A DNA stretch of 64,000 nucleotides from Brevundimonas sp. Root608 (lineage in GTDB: Bacteria; Pseudomonadota; Alphaproteobacteria; Caulobacterales; Caulobacteraceae), in assembly GCF_001427825.1 (NCBI RefSeq), contig NZ_LMGT01000011.1:1-64000 (forward strand). Reading direction: 5' to 3'. The notes under the pieces are model-generated. The model did no database searches and was not told the origin of the DNA. It worked only from the letters and a program-made list of their open reading frames with translations. The translations under genes were made by a program, and so were the position numbers. Positions 35,231 to 49,176 of the stretch are shown here, piece after piece; within the stretch, counting starts at the first letter, position 1, and each line of letters begins with the position of its first letter.

Positions 35231-35878
35231 TCAGCGGTCGAGCAGGGCCGCCAGCAGCGGATGGGCCAGCACCGGGGCGACCAGCCGCACCACGGCCTGG
35301 GGATCCTCCAGCCGCACCGCGGCCGTGGCGTCGGCGACCACGAAGTCGGCGTTCAGGCGCGACGGTTCGGTCAGGCGCTCATGTCCGGGCCGGACCGTGG
35401 CCAGATACTGGTCGATGACGGAGTCCGCCGTGCGTCCGCGCTCGGCCTGGTCGCGCAGCAGGCGGCGAATGAAGCGGATGTCGGCGGGGGTGTCGACGAA
35501 CACCCGGATGTCGAACAGGCTGACCAGGCCGGGCGTGCACAGCACATGGGTGCCCTCGACGATCACCACCTCGGCCGCCGCGACGGCTTCTCCGCCCGGT
35601 TCGCGCCCGTGCCGGATGAAGGAATAGACCGGGGCCGTGACGCCCTCGCCCGCCTTCAAGGCGGTCAGGTCGCGGATCATCAGGTCGTGGTCGCGCGCGG
35701 CCACGTCGTCGAAGTCGAAGGTCCGCGGGTCGAAGTCCGGCAGGTCCGCCGCGTCGCGGTAATAGGAGTCCTCGCGCAGCAGGACCGCGCTGCCGTCCGG
35801 CAGGGCCGAGACCAGGGCTTCGGCCAGGGTGCTCTTGCCGGAGCCGGAGCCCCCGGTGATGGCGATCAGGATGGACAT
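35231..35878 (-). CDS. udk: uridine kinase
   Basis: Uridine/cytidine kinase phosphorylates salvaged pyrimidine nucleosides. The 215 residues fit the family. The P-loop is GGSGSGKST at 9-17, and LREDSYYRD and the aspartates in DFDDVAARDHDLM match the nucleoside-binding region. VIVEGTHVLC is the Walker-B-like strand, and IRRLLRDQAERGRT is the lid. It is likely transcribed together with, or just upstream of, the TetR gene. Phosphoribulokinase-like relatives share the fold, but the length and YYRD motif favour Udk. Confidence 0.9.
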   Translation of the reverse strand: MSILIAITGGSGSGKSTLAEALVSALPDGSAVLLREDSYYRDAADLPDFDPRTFDFDDVAARDHDLMIRDLTALKAGEGVTAPVYSFIRHGREPGGEAVAAAEVVIVEGTHVLCTPGLVSLFDIRVFVDTPADIRFIRRLLRDQAERGRTADSVIDQYLATVRPGHERLTEPSRLNADFVVADATAAVRLEDPQAVVRLVAPVLAHPLLAALLDR

Positions 35879-35941
35879 GATGTGCTTCTAGGACCCCGCG
35901 GCCGGTTTCGCCAAGCCGGGCGGGCCTCCGGCTGACCTTGC

Positions 35942-35979
35942 GTCACGTTGCTTATCGGTGATCACGCCGATAGCGTGAC
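35942..35979. promoter_or_regulatory. nested palindrome upstream of the acyl-CoA ligase gene
   Basis: Outer GTCACG / CGTGAC and inner TATCGG / CCGATA arms form a 38-base, nearly symmetric site centred near 35961. It ends 43 bases before the ligase start codon, in a 144-base divergent gap. It looks like a dimeric or tetrameric repressor operator, or a cruciform. The binding protein is unknown. Confidence 0.4.
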
Positions 35980-36022
35980 TTTCAAAGCGTCTCGAAAGCA
36001 GGCGCGGGCTTGAGGGATCGTG

Positions 36023-37657
<1,635 letters not shown>

Positions 37658-37661
37658 CGCC

Positions 37662-38354
37662 GTGGCCCGGGGGCAGGCCAGGGGTCAGGGCGCGGTCGGG
37701 GCCTTGCTGGCCCTCAGCCTGGCCGCGCCCCTGCTGGTGCTGGGCGCCGCGCTGGGGACCCGCGCGGGTGGCCTGTCCCCGGAGACGGGTTATGACCTGC
37801 TGACGATGCGCGTCGGCTGGGGACTGGCCATCGTCGGCGCGCTGGCCGCGCTCGCGGCCGTCGTCCTCGCCCTGCGGGATGTCAGCCGGCTGGGCCTGCT
37901 GGCCCTGGCGGCGGTTCTGGCGGGTGGAGGAACGCTGGCCGGCTACGTCTGGCACAACGGCCGCATGGCCGCCGCCCCGTCCGAGGATATCAGCACCGAT
38001 CTGGTCGATATCCCCGGCTTCGGCGATCTGGCCGACGAACGCCGCGGGCAGGGGCCCCGCGCCAGGGCGGGGGTCGAGGCCTGTCCGGGCGCCCTGCCGG
38101 TGATGCGGCAGATCGCGCCCGGTTCCGCCGTATGGGCGCTGCAGCAGGCGGGCTTCACGATCCGCGGGGCCGGGGTGGCGCGCGCGGACGGAAGCCGGGA
38201 GAGCTTCTGGTTCGGCTTCGACCATGACGCCGTGATCCGCATCCGTCCCGGGCGCACCGACATCCGCGTCGCCGCGCGCGACGACCGGCCCCATGGCGGC
38301 GACGCCTGCCGCATGGCGTCGCGCATCAGCGAGGCGCTGCGGACCAGCCGCTGA
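37662..38354 (+). CDS. DUF1499 domain membrane protein
   Basis: A 230-residue protein starting with GTG. Three hydrophobic segments (about 10-30, 50-70 and 78-96) put it in the inner membrane. The soluble C-terminal half resembles DUF1499, with GFDHDAVIRIRPGRTDIRVAARDD and a final RI helix. Function unknown; DUF1499 proteins occur widely in proteobacteria and plastids. It begins 4 bases after the acyl-CoA ligase stop, so it is probably translated from the same mRNA. Confidence 0.82.
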   Translation: MARGQARGQGAVGALLALSLAAPLLVLGAALGTRAGGLSPETGYDLLTMRVGWGLAIVGALAALAAVVLALRDVSRLGLLALAAVLAGGGTLAGYVWHNGRMAAAPSEDISTDLVDIPGFGDLADERRGQGPRARAGVEACPGALPVMRQIAPGSAVWALQQAGFTIRGAGVARADGSRESFWFGFDHDAVIRIRPGRTDIRVAARDDRPHGGDACRMASRISEALRTSR

Positions 38355-38357
38355 GTC

Positions 38358-39260
38358 TCAGGTCAGGGTCCAGTCGGCGTCGATCGCCGGACCGGGCCGG
38401 GCCCGCACGCGTCCGGCGGCTTCCAGGGCGATCAGATGCGCCCAGACCGACAGGCTGGCCGCCGGCCACAGGCGCGCGTCCACGGCCGCGTACAGGTCCG
38501 GCACGATGTCCGATATGCGCCGGTTTCCGGCCGTCAGCCGTTCGACGATCTGGGCTTCCCGCGCCAGGCGGTGCGCCCTGCAGGCGGCCAGGAGGGGTTC
38601 GGGCTCTGTCACCGGCGCGCCGTGGGTCGGCCACAGGGTGTCGAAGCCGCGGGCGATGACCCGGTCGAGGCTGTCCATATAGGCGGCCATGTCGCCGTCA
38701 GGCGGAGCCACCACGCTGGTCGACCAGCCCATCACATGGTCGCCGCTGAACAGGGCGTTCTCCTCGCGCAGCACGAAGGCCATGTGGTTCGAGGCGTGGC
38801 CGGGCGTGGCCATCGCCTCCAGGGTCCATCCGTCGCCCGCGATGACCTCTCCGCCGGCCAGCAGGACGTCCGGCGCGAACGCCTCGTCGTCGTCCTCGTC
38901 CAGCATCGCCGAGGCGTGGACCGTTCGGCCCGGCGGCCGCGCGGCCAGGATCGGCGCCCCGACCACCTCTGCGAACGGCCGGGCGAGGGGCGCGTGGTCG
39001 CGGTGGGTGTGCGTCACCAGCACATGGGTGACGCGCCGGTCCGCCACGGCCGCGCGCAACGCCGCCAGATGGGCGTCGTCCAGCGGCCCGGGATCGATCA
39101 CCGCCACGCCCGCCCCGGCCTCGGAACGGCCGACGATATAGGTCCCCGTCCCGGTGAAGGTGAACGGCCCCGGATTGTTGGCGATCACGCGCTGGATCAG
39201 CGGCGAGACCGCGTCGGCGCGGCCGTATTCGAACGGGGGCATGGGAACAAAGGGGATCAT
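38358..39260 (-). CDS. MBL-fold metallo-hydrolase (LACTB2-like)
   Basis: A 300-residue metallo-beta-lactamase fold protein. The metal-binding motif is THTHRDHAP, with a further His in TPGHASNHM, an Asp in FSGDHVMGW and a His in WPTHGAP. A C-terminal segment of about 60 residues (LAREAQIVERLTAGNRRISDIVPDLYA...) looks like the winged-helix extension of LACTB2-like enzymes. Those relatives cleave RNA or thioesters; the substrate here is unknown. It converges with the DUF1499 gene 3 bases away. Confidence 0.9.
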   Translation of the reverse strand: MIPFVPMPPFEYGRADAVSPLIQRVIANNPGPFTFTGTGTYIVGRSEAGAGVAVIDPGPLDDAHLAALRAAVADRRVTHVLVTHTHRDHAPLARPFAEVVGAPILAARPPGRTVHASAMLDEDDDEAFAPDVLLAGGEVIAGDGWTLEAMATPGHASNHMAFVLREENALFSGDHVMGWSTSVVAPPDGDMAAYMDSLDRVIARGFDTLWPTHGAPVTEPEPLLAACRAHRLAREAQIVERLTAGNRRISDIVPDLYAAVDARLWPAASLSVWAHLIALEAAGRVRARPGPAIDADWTLT

Positions 39261-39317
39261 CCGCGGCGGCCCGGGCCTTGCGTTAGGACTTCGTAAACCT
39301 TCTGCGGAGTGCGCATC

Positions 39318-39464
39318 GTGGCCGTTTCCATCGCCCTGGCTGTCTCAAATCGGCTCCAGCCCGTGGCTGCGGCCTTCCTGTGTCTCATGGCGATGCACCT
39401 GGCCGTGGCCTCCTGCACGCCGGAACCCGCCCCCTACGCCGCCCGCGCCGCGATCCTTCGCTGA
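39318..39464 (+). CDS. possible tiny lipoprotein
   Basis: A 48-residue frame from a GTG at 39318, with GGAG 8 bases upstream. It has a hydrophobic helix (VAAAFLCLMAMHLAVASC) ending in VASC, which fits the lipobox [LVI]-[ASTVI]-[GAS]-C. The mature part would be only 16 residues (CTPEPAPYAARAAILR). It fits between two minus-strand genes. No family is recognised, and it could be a chance frame. Confidence 0.35.
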   Translation: MAVSIALAVSNRLQPVAAAFLCLMAMHLAVASCTPEPAPYAARAAILR

Positions 39465-39467
39465 TCC

Positions 39468-39866
39468 TCAGAGCGGCAAACGGCTGAGGTCGTAGCCGGC
39501 GCCCGCCGCCGCCGCGCGCAGCTCATCCGCATCGACGCCGCGGAGTCGTTCCGACATCGCCCAGGCCGCGGCGGAGCGCGTGCCCGAACGGCAGAACATC
39601 ACCGTCGGTCGACCGTCGGCCAGCAGCTCGGCCACGGCGGCGGCCTGCGCCGGTCCCGGCATCCCCGATACGGGAACCCAGGCGAAGTCCATGCCGGCGT
39701 CCCGGGCCGCGTCTTCCATCTCGGCGGCCGTCGGTTGTCCGGGGTCCTCGCCGTCCGGCCGGTTGCTGATAACCTGTTGAACGCCCGCCGCGGCCAGGGC
39801 CGCCAGGGTCTCCGGCGCCAGCTGGGGCGAGGTCCAGACGGTCGGGGAAAGCGGGCGGGGCGCCAT
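39468..39866 (-). CDS. TIGR01244-type sulfur transferase / DSP-like phosphatase domain protein
   Basis: A 132-residue cytoplasmic protein of the small cysteine-phosphatase/rhodanese-like family often fused to or found near MBL sulfur dioxygenases (Blh type). The active loop is C92-R-S-G-T-R-S, the CX5R form. The N-terminal LAPETLAALAAAGVQQVISNRPDGE matches the family opening. Reactions proposed for the family are persulfide or phosphate transfer. It starts 2 bases after the upstream secreted-protein gene ends, so they form an operon. The nearby MBL gene at 38358 may be a functional partner, but this is inference. Confidence 0.85.
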   Translation of the reverse strand: MAPRPLSPTVWTSPQLAPETLAALAAAGVQQVISNRPDGEDPGQPTAAEMEDAARDAGMDFAWVPVSGMPGPAQAAAVAELLADGRPTVMFCRSGTRSAAAWAMSERLRGVDADELRAAAAGAGYDLSRLPL

Positions 39867-39868
39867 GG

Positions 39869-40384
39869 CTATTGCCGCCGCACCCGCACGGCGCGGCTGC
39901 CGCCGACGGTCATCAGGAAGCTGCCCAGGCTGGCCTTGCGCACGCGCACGGCGTCGCCCTGGCGGGGCCGGATCCGCAAGGGATCTGAATCGATCTGGCG
40001 CCACACTCCGCCGTCCGCCAGGCGGAAGACCCAGCGGTTGTCGGCGTTCTGGGTGGCGCTTTGAAGCGTGGTCTCGATCGAGTCGATCTGGGCCGCGCCG
40101 TCGGCCCCGAACAGGCGAGGCAGGGTCGGCATCTCGAAACCGAAGAGCTGGCGCCGGGCCTCGCCGAGCTGGGCGCGGTCCATGACGACGACCTCGCCCT
40201 GCCGCTCGGCGGAGTCGAGCGCGCTGACGGCGGTGTCGTAGCAGCTCAGGCGCGCGGCGCTGTCGGCGATGGCCCGGCAGGCGGTCAGGCGGGACAGGGT
40301 TTCGGCCCGCTCCTGCGGCGGCGCGGCCTGACCGGACAGGGATGCGACGGCCACTGCGGCCGCAAGACCGGATATGAATGACAT
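39869..40384 (-). CDS. exported protein of unknown function
   Basis: A 171-residue protein with a probable signal peptide (FISGLAAAVAVASLSGQA). The first mature part has a LTACRAIADSAARLSCYDTA segment. This paired-Cys CRAIxDxxxRLxCYD pattern is seen in several exported proteobacterial proteins. The C-terminal half is beta-rich (WVFRLADGGVWRQIDSDPLRIRPRQGDAVRVRKA). It is followed after 2 bases by the TIGR01244-type gene. Function unknown. Confidence 0.8.
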   Translation of the reverse strand: MSFISGLAAAVAVASLSGQAAPPQERAETLSRLTACRAIADSAARLSCYDTAVSALDSAERQGEVVVMDRAQLGEARRQLFGFEMPTLPRLFGADGAAQIDSIETTLQSATQNADNRWVFRLADGGVWRQIDSDPLRIRPRQGDAVRVRKASLGSFLMTVGGSRAVRVRRQ

Positions 40385-40672
40385 GGTTGGTCCTCGTCCG
40401 AGCTGTCGGCTCGCCCTGATCTAAGTCGGACAAGTCGTTCCCAGCGTCAACCGGATTGGCTGCAACCGCGGCGGTGACCGTATCGTGGCCTAAATACGAC
40501 AGTCGCGCTTCGACAGGGTTACAGCCGTGTAATTATGGTGGCGAACGGTACGGCGCAGAGCATAACGTCTGGCAACTGCGGCGGGGGAATCTGTCCGTGG
40601 GAGAAGGGAATATTCCATTCTAAGGCCTCGACGCCCCGGAAACGGGCGATGTCGAACATCAGGAGACGACCT

Positions 40673-43672
40673 TTGAGAACCCAGAAAACCCGTATTCGGC
40701 TGCTGTCGACGACGATGATCGGCGGCTTCGCCGCCCTCGCTTTCGCCGCACCCGCCATGGCGCAGACCGCGCCGGCGCCGCAGGACGAGGCGCAGCTTGA
40801 CGAAGTCGTCGTCACCGGCTCGCGCATTCCGCAGACCAACCTGGTCACCACCAGCCCCGTCACCCAGGTGACCGGCGAGGACATCGACATCGCGGGCGTG
40901 ACCCGGGTCGAGGACCTGGTTTCGCAACTGCCGCAGGCTTTCGCCGCGCAGAACTCGACCGTCTCCAACGGCGCTTCCGGCACGGCCACCGTGTCGCTGC
41001 GCAACCTCGGCTCGTCGCGCACCCTGGTGCTGATCGACGGCCGCCGCATGGGCTACGGCTCGCCCAACGACGACGCGGCCGACCTGAACCAGATCCCGGA
41101 ACAGCTGGTCGAGCGCGTTGAAGTCCTGACCGGCGGCGCCTCGGCCGTCTACGGTTCGGACGCCGTCGCCGGCGTCGTCAACTTCATCATGAAGAAGGAC
41201 TTCGAAGGCCTTCAGATCGACGCCCAGTACGGCTTCTATCAGCACCACAACGACTATGACGGTCCGGGCAATCTGCGGAGCGTCATCGCCGGCCGCGCGG
41301 CCAGCAACCCGTCGCAGTTCCGCCTGCCCGACGATGACGTCGCCGACGGCGAGAGCCGCTCGATCAACGTCATGATGGGCGTGTCCTCGCCGGACGGCAA
41401 AGGCAACATCACGGCCTACGCCGGCTATCGCAACAACAACCCCGTCCTCGGTGGCGACCGCGACTACTCGTCCTGCTCGCTCGGCGGACAGAACGCCGCC
41501 GGCACCGAATTCACCTGCGGCGGCTCCAGCACCGCCTTCCCGGGCCGCTTCATCTCCCTGACGAACGGCGCCAACCTGACGGTCGGCGGCGCAGCAGGGG
41601 CCGGCAACGGCACCTTCACGCCCTTCAGCGCCGCGACCGGCCAGTACAACTTCGGCCCGCTGAACTACTATCAGCGTCCGGATGAGCGTTACACCCTCGG
41701 CGCCTTCGGCCACTACGAAGTCAACGACAAGGTCGAGGCCTTCGCCCAGCTGATGTTCTCGGACTACGAGTCCGTGGCGCAGATCGCTCCGTCGGGCGCC
41801 TTCCTGGGTCCGATCATCCCCCTCCAGTGCTCCAACCCCCTGCTTTCGGCGCAACAGCGCACGGCGGTCGGCTGCGTGGGTCCGGTGACTTCGGTCAACA
41901 TGCTGATCGGTCGCCGGAACGTTGAAGGCGGCGGTCGTCAGGACTCGCTCAACTACACCTCCTACCGCGGCGTCGCAGGCATCCGCGGCGAGATCGCGGA
42001 AGGCTGGAACTACGACGTGGCCGCGCAGTTCTCGCGCGTTCGCCTCGCCCGCACCTATCTGAACGACTTCTCGAGCACCCGCATCGGTCGCGCGCTCGAC
42101 GTCGTCAGCGTCGGCGGCACCCCGACCTGCCGGTCGGTCGTCGACGGGACCGACCCCAGCTGCGTGCCCTACAACATCTTCTCGCCGGGCGGCGTAACCC
42201 AGGCGGCTCTCGACTACCTGCAGATCCCGCTGATCCAGACCGGCGAGACCACCCAGCAGGTGATCACCGCCGCGGTCACGGGCGACACGGGCTGGTCCAT
42301 GCCCACCGCATCGCGCAACGTTCAGGTCGCCTTCGGCGCCGAGTATCGTCGCGACTCCCTGGGCTCGGTGACCGACACCTCCTTCGCCACCGGCGACGGC
42401 GCCGGTCAGGGCGGCCCGACGATCGGCTTCACCGGTGATACGGACGTCGCCGAAGTGTTCGGTGAAATCCAGATCCCGCTGGCCGACGATCAGCCGTGGG
42501 CCTATTCGGCCTCCATCGACGCCGCCTACCGTCGGTCCGAGTACGAGACCTTCGGCGCCGACACCTACAAGGTCGGCGTGGACTACGCGCCGATCGAGGA
42601 CATCCGCCTCCGCGCCAGCTACTCGCGCGCCGTGCGGGCGCCGAACGTGATCGAACTGTTCACCGCGCAGGGCTTCAACCTGTTCGACCTGGACTTCGAT
42701 CCCTGCTCGGCTCCGGGCCGTGCGGCGGCCGGCGCGGGCCCCGTCCCCGCCAGCTGCGTCGGCGCCAACCCGTGGCAGGTCACGACTGGCGAACGCGACG
42801 GCGGACTGCTCGACAGCCCGGCCGGCCAGTACAACTTCCTCCAGGGCGGCAACCCCAACCTGGAGCCGGAGTCGGCTGACACCTACACGGTCGGCGTGGT
42901 CCTGACGCCTTCGTTCCTGCCCCGCTTCAACCTGTCGATCGACTACTACAAGATCAAGGTCGACAACCTGATCGGTTCGATCGGCGCGCAGAACACGCTC
43001 GACGCCTGCTACACGGCCGGCAACGCGCTCGCCTGTTCGCTGATCGTGCGTGACGGTCCGACGGGGGCCCTGTGGCTCAACACCGGCAATGTCATCGACA
43101 CCAACGTCAACATCGGTGGCGTTTCCACCTCCGGCGTCGACGTCAACGCGAACTATGCGGTCGATCTGGAAGACTGGGCCATGCCCGCCTACGGCTCGCT
43201 GCAGTTCTCGTTCGTCGGCACCTGGCTGGAATCGCTGGAGACCGACACCGGCCTCGGCTTCGCCAACAGCGTGTATGACTGCAAGGGCTTCTATGCGAAC
43301 CAGTGCGGCGTGCCGAACCCCGAATGGCGTCACCGCGCCCGGGTGACCTGGGTCTCGCCGTGGGACATGAACCTCTCGGCCACCTGGCGTCACTATGGCG
43401 AGGCTGAAATCGGCGTCCTCGGCGCTGACGGCAGCCTGAACAACAGCGCCCCGCGGATCGACAAGGTTCTGGACTCCCAGAACTACCTCGACCTGGCGGC
43501 GACCTGGCAGGTGATGGAAACCGTCAGCCTCCGGGCCGGCGTCAACAACGTCCTGGACAGCGATCCGCCGCTGTCGCCCAGCGTCGGTACGACCGGCAAC
43601 AACAACACCTATCCGCAGCTCTATGATGCGCTGGGTCGTTACGTCTTCTTCGGCATCACGGCCAACTTCTAG
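40673..43672 (+). CDS. TonB-dependent outer-membrane receptor
   Basis: A 999-residue outer-membrane transporter of the large family that is abundant in Caulobacterales and moves sugars, peptides or iron complexes using TonB energy. The signal peptide ends in APAMA|Q; the mature N-terminus has the TonB-box-like DEVVVTGSRI. The plug domain contains RNLGSSRTLVLIDGRRM and GASAVYGSDAVAGVVNFIMKK, and a long beta barrel ends with YVFFGITANF. I choose a TTG at 40673, with AGGAG 7 bases upstream. An in-frame ATG at 40649 would add eight residues but has a weak site. No sensor or degradation genes are linked, so the substrate is unknown. Confidence 0.94.
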   Translation: MRTQKTRIRLLSTTMIGGFAALAFAAPAMAQTAPAPQDEAQLDEVVVTGSRIPQTNLVTTSPVTQVTGEDIDIAGVTRVEDLVSQLPQAFAAQNSTVSNGASGTATVSLRNLGSSRTLVLIDGRRMGYGSPNDDAADLNQIPEQLVERVEVLTGGASAVYGSDAVAGVVNFIMKKDFEGLQIDAQYGFYQHHNDYDGPGNLRSVIAGRAASNPSQFRLPDDDVADGESRSINVMMGVSSPDGKGNITAYAGYRNNNPVLGGDRDYSSCSLGGQNAAGTEFTCGGSSTAFPGRFISLTNGANLTVGGAAGAGNGTFTPFSAATGQYNFGPLNYYQRPDERYTLGAFGHYEVNDKVEAFAQLMFSDYESVAQIAPSGAFLGPIIPLQCSNPLLSAQQRTAVGCVGPVTSVNMLIGRRNVEGGGRQDSLNYTSYRGVAGIRGEIAEGWNYDVAAQFSRVRLARTYLNDFSSTRIGRALDVVSVGGTPTCRSVVDGTDPSCVPYNIFSPGGVTQAALDYLQIPLIQTGETTQQVITAAVTGDTGWSMPTASRNVQVAFGAEYRRDSLGSVTDTSFATGDGAGQGGPTIGFTGDTDVAEVFGEIQIPLADDQPWAYSASIDAAYRRSEYETFGADTYKVGVDYAPIEDIRLRASYSRAVRAPNVIELFTAQGFNLFDLDFDPCSAPGRAAAGAGPVPASCVGANPWQVTTGERDGGLLDSPAGQYNFLQGGNPNLEPESADTYTVGVVLTPSFLPRFNLSIDYYKIKVDNLIGSIGAQNTLDACYTAGNALACSLIVRDGPTGALWLNTGNVIDTNVNIGGVSTSGVDVNANYAVDLEDWAMPAYGSLQFSFVGTWLESLETDTGLGFANSVYDCKGFYANQCGVPNPEWRHRARVTWVSPWDMNLSATWRHYGEAEIGVLGADGSLNNSAPRIDKVLDSQNYLDLAATWQVMETVSLRAGVNNVLDSDPPLSPSVGTTGNNNTYPQLYDALGRYVFFGITANF

Positions 43673-43695
43673 GCCACGTCGGGAAGAAACAATCG

Positions 43696-43726
43696 GGGCG
43701 GCGGACCATGGTCCGCCGCCCTTTTT
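43696..43726 (+). terminator. intrinsic terminator of the TonB-dependent receptor gene
   Basis: A perfect GC stem (GGCGGCGGAC with its complement) around CATG is followed by TTTTT, 23 bases after the stop. Confidence 0.9.
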
Positions 43727-43750
43727 GCTGTCCGGATGTCTGCGACCGGC

Positions 43751-44011
43751 TCAGCCGTTCATGCCGGGCGGGTTCTTGTTCCATTGCGTGCAGGGTTCGG
43801 CCGACAGTTCGATGTAGTAGGGAGTGACCTCGCCCCAGCCGCGGAACTGCCGCTGGCAGTTGTTCATCCAGTAGCCGACCTGGACTGTGTAGGTGGCGTC
43901 TGAATAGTACTCCCGCTCGCGGATATAGTCTGTCGCGCTCGCGGGGGCGGCATAGGCCGCTGACAGCGCCGTGGCGCCGATGACGGTGAGTTTCATCAGT
44001 CTGGCAAACAT
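43751..44011 (-). CDS. small exported protein, DUF6289-like
   Basis: An 86-residue protein with a clear signal peptide (VIGATALSAAYAAPASA). The mature part is a short Cys-containing sequence, YYSDATYTVQVGYWMNNC...WGEVTPYYIEL, with two cysteines that could form a disulfide. This is the pattern of DUF6289, a family of small secreted bacterial proteins without known role. It converges with the receptor gene across the terminator. Confidence 0.78.
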   Translation of the reverse strand: MFARLMKLTVIGATALSAAYAAPASATDYIREREYYSDATYTVQVGYWMNNCQRQFRGWGEVTPYYIELSAEPCTQWNKNPPGMNG

Positions 44012-44171
44012 CAGATAGTCCTCCGGGCGACCGAACGCCGCCTAACCATAGAGTGCGCCGTCGCGTGTATACCCGTCAAGGTCGTCCGCTGGCGGGTATT
44101 TCGCCGCCGTACAAAAACCATCCGGCCTGTTCAGACGTTGCTGTCTGACCGTTCCTCGAAATCGGATTCCC

Positions 44172-44708
44172 ATGCTGATCACCCTCGTCTCCGCCCTGAT
44201 GCTGTCCACCCAGACGCCCGCCCCCGCGCAGGACGGCGGCGTGGTCTCCACCGCCCCCGGCGTGGAAGCGGTGGAAACCGAGCGCTTCCGCGAAGCGGTC
44301 GCCTACGCCAATCCGATGCCGCGCGGCGCGCCCGAGAGCGACTATCCGCTGGTGGCCTGGTGCGAGGCGCTGGTGAACGGCCACGTCGCCCTGGGCGAGA
44401 CCCTGACCAATCGCGATCCGCTGGATCTGGACATCATCCGGCTGGGCAAGCTGGAGGCCGCCGACTTCCGCGCGGCCCTGGACGCCGCCGAGCCGCGCCA
44501 GACCGCGTCCAGCCGCGCCGCCGCCCGCGCCGCCGCCGCCGAGGCCACGGCCAAATGGACGCCCCTGATCGGGCAGGACGAGGTCGTGCGCAGCCAGGCC
44601 TTCGGCCTGTTCTTCGGCCTTCCGGGCCGGTGCGAGCACGCCGCGCGCCGCATCCGCGGCAACATCACGACCGCCCCGGCGACCCCTGCGGACGTCGGTC
44701 TGGAATAG
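44172..44708 (+). CDS. exported protein of unknown function
   Basis: A 178-residue protein with a short hydrophobic start (LITLVSALMLSTQTPAPAQ), probably a signal peptide. The mature chain is helical and Ala-rich (SSRAAARAAAAEATAKW) with two cysteines (WCEALVNG and GRCEHAARRI) that could pair. I recognise no family. The region after it is occupied by a long perfect hairpin and then a REPIN-like repeat. Confidence 0.75.
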   Translation: MLITLVSALMLSTQTPAPAQDGGVVSTAPGVEAVETERFREAVAYANPMPRGAPESDYPLVAWCEALVNGHVALGETLTNRDPLDLDIIRLGKLEAADFRAALDAAEPRQTASSRAAARAAAAEATAKWTPLIGQDEVVRSQAFGLFFGLPGRCEHAARRIRGNITTAPATPADVGLE

Positions 44709-44763
44709 ACAGGGAATTCGACGACGGATTCGCGGGGAATTCGAAGACTCTTCGCTGAGACTT

Positions 44764-44798
44764 CGACGACTTGAGCGAACCGGTCGCTCAAGTCGTCG
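44764..44798. repeat. perfect 15-bp inverted repeat hairpin
   Basis: CGACGACTTGAGCGA (44764-44778) and its exact complement (44784-44798) flank a 5-base loop. No run of T follows on either strand, so a simple rho-independent terminator is doubtful. It lies between two convergent genes, next to the repeat at 44811. Confidence 0.7.
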
Positions 44799-44810
44799 GT
44801 ATTCAGCACC

Positions 44811-44943
44811 GTCATCCTCGGGCTTGACCCGAGGATCAGACGTCGGGCCGTGCTGGGTCGCGGGGCCGGCCCGACGATCGCGACCGCACCCGCGACCACC
44901 CCGCACCGGACGGTCTGATCCTCGGGTCAAGCCCGAGGATGAC
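44811..44943. repeat. REPIN-like inverted repeat element, copy 2
   Basis: A 133-base homologue of the element at 31024-31157. The left arm is 44811-44840 and the right arm 44914-44943; the two outer 30-base arms are near-perfect reverse complements. The right-arm hairpin here has a T-A pair where copy 1 has C-G, a compensatory change that supports a selected fold. It ends 14 bases before the metH stop. Confidence 0.75.
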
Positions 44944-44957
44944 GGCCGGGTGGACGG

Positions 44958-47623
<2,666 letters not shown>

Positions 47624-47624
<1 letters not shown>

Positions 47625-48093
47625 CAGCTCGGATTCAGCGGGTGAAGGTTGCGGAGAGTCACGAACATCTGTCTGTCATCGTGCCCGTAAGGCACTGTGA
47701 GGGCGCCTTGGGCCTTGGCGAGGTGGGCCGCTGCGACCGTCATTTCCCAGCCGAGATCAACGACGCGATCAGACGTCCACCGAGGCTTGATCAACAACTC
47801 TACGCCGCGCTGGATTCCGAACTGATGGATGCCTTCCGCGTCCCGCGTGACCTCCGTTGGTATGGATTCATTGGCCCATGCCCAAAGCCAGTCGCCGTCT
47901 CCGCCTGTCGTTCCGATCACCTGTACATCGGCCTTCAGACGCGCAATCCGGTCATCATAGAAGGTCAGCTCACCATTGAGCAGATCGCATTGTCTGTCTT
48001 TGTACGGGGCGCAGATTTCGTCAGTCGAACGCCAGGTGCCTTGGAAAGACGCATAGGCGTCATCCATCCACGTATCGAACTCGTCTTCGGTCA

Positions 48094-48097
<4 letters not shown>
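47624..48097 (-). CDS. DUF6882-like protein inserted in the metH operon
   Basis: A 157-residue soluble protein. The mix of W-rich beta segments and the [26 protein letters not shown] helix match my memory of DUF6882; function unknown. It sits between the two halves of split metH. Its start overlaps the stop of the upstream gene and its stop overlaps the start of the downstream gene (TGATG), so translation is probably coupled at both ends. Its sequence is visibly richer in A and T than the flanking metH genes, which points to later acquisition. No link to methionine synthesis is known for the family. Confidence 0.75.

Positions 48098-49172
<1,075 letters not shown>

Positions 49173-49176
<4 letters not shown>

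Noticed and set aside
40490..43393. 967-codon minus-strand frame opposite the TonB-dependent receptor
   Set aside because: The plus strand encodes an unmistakable receptor; the antisense frame is a compositional artefact.
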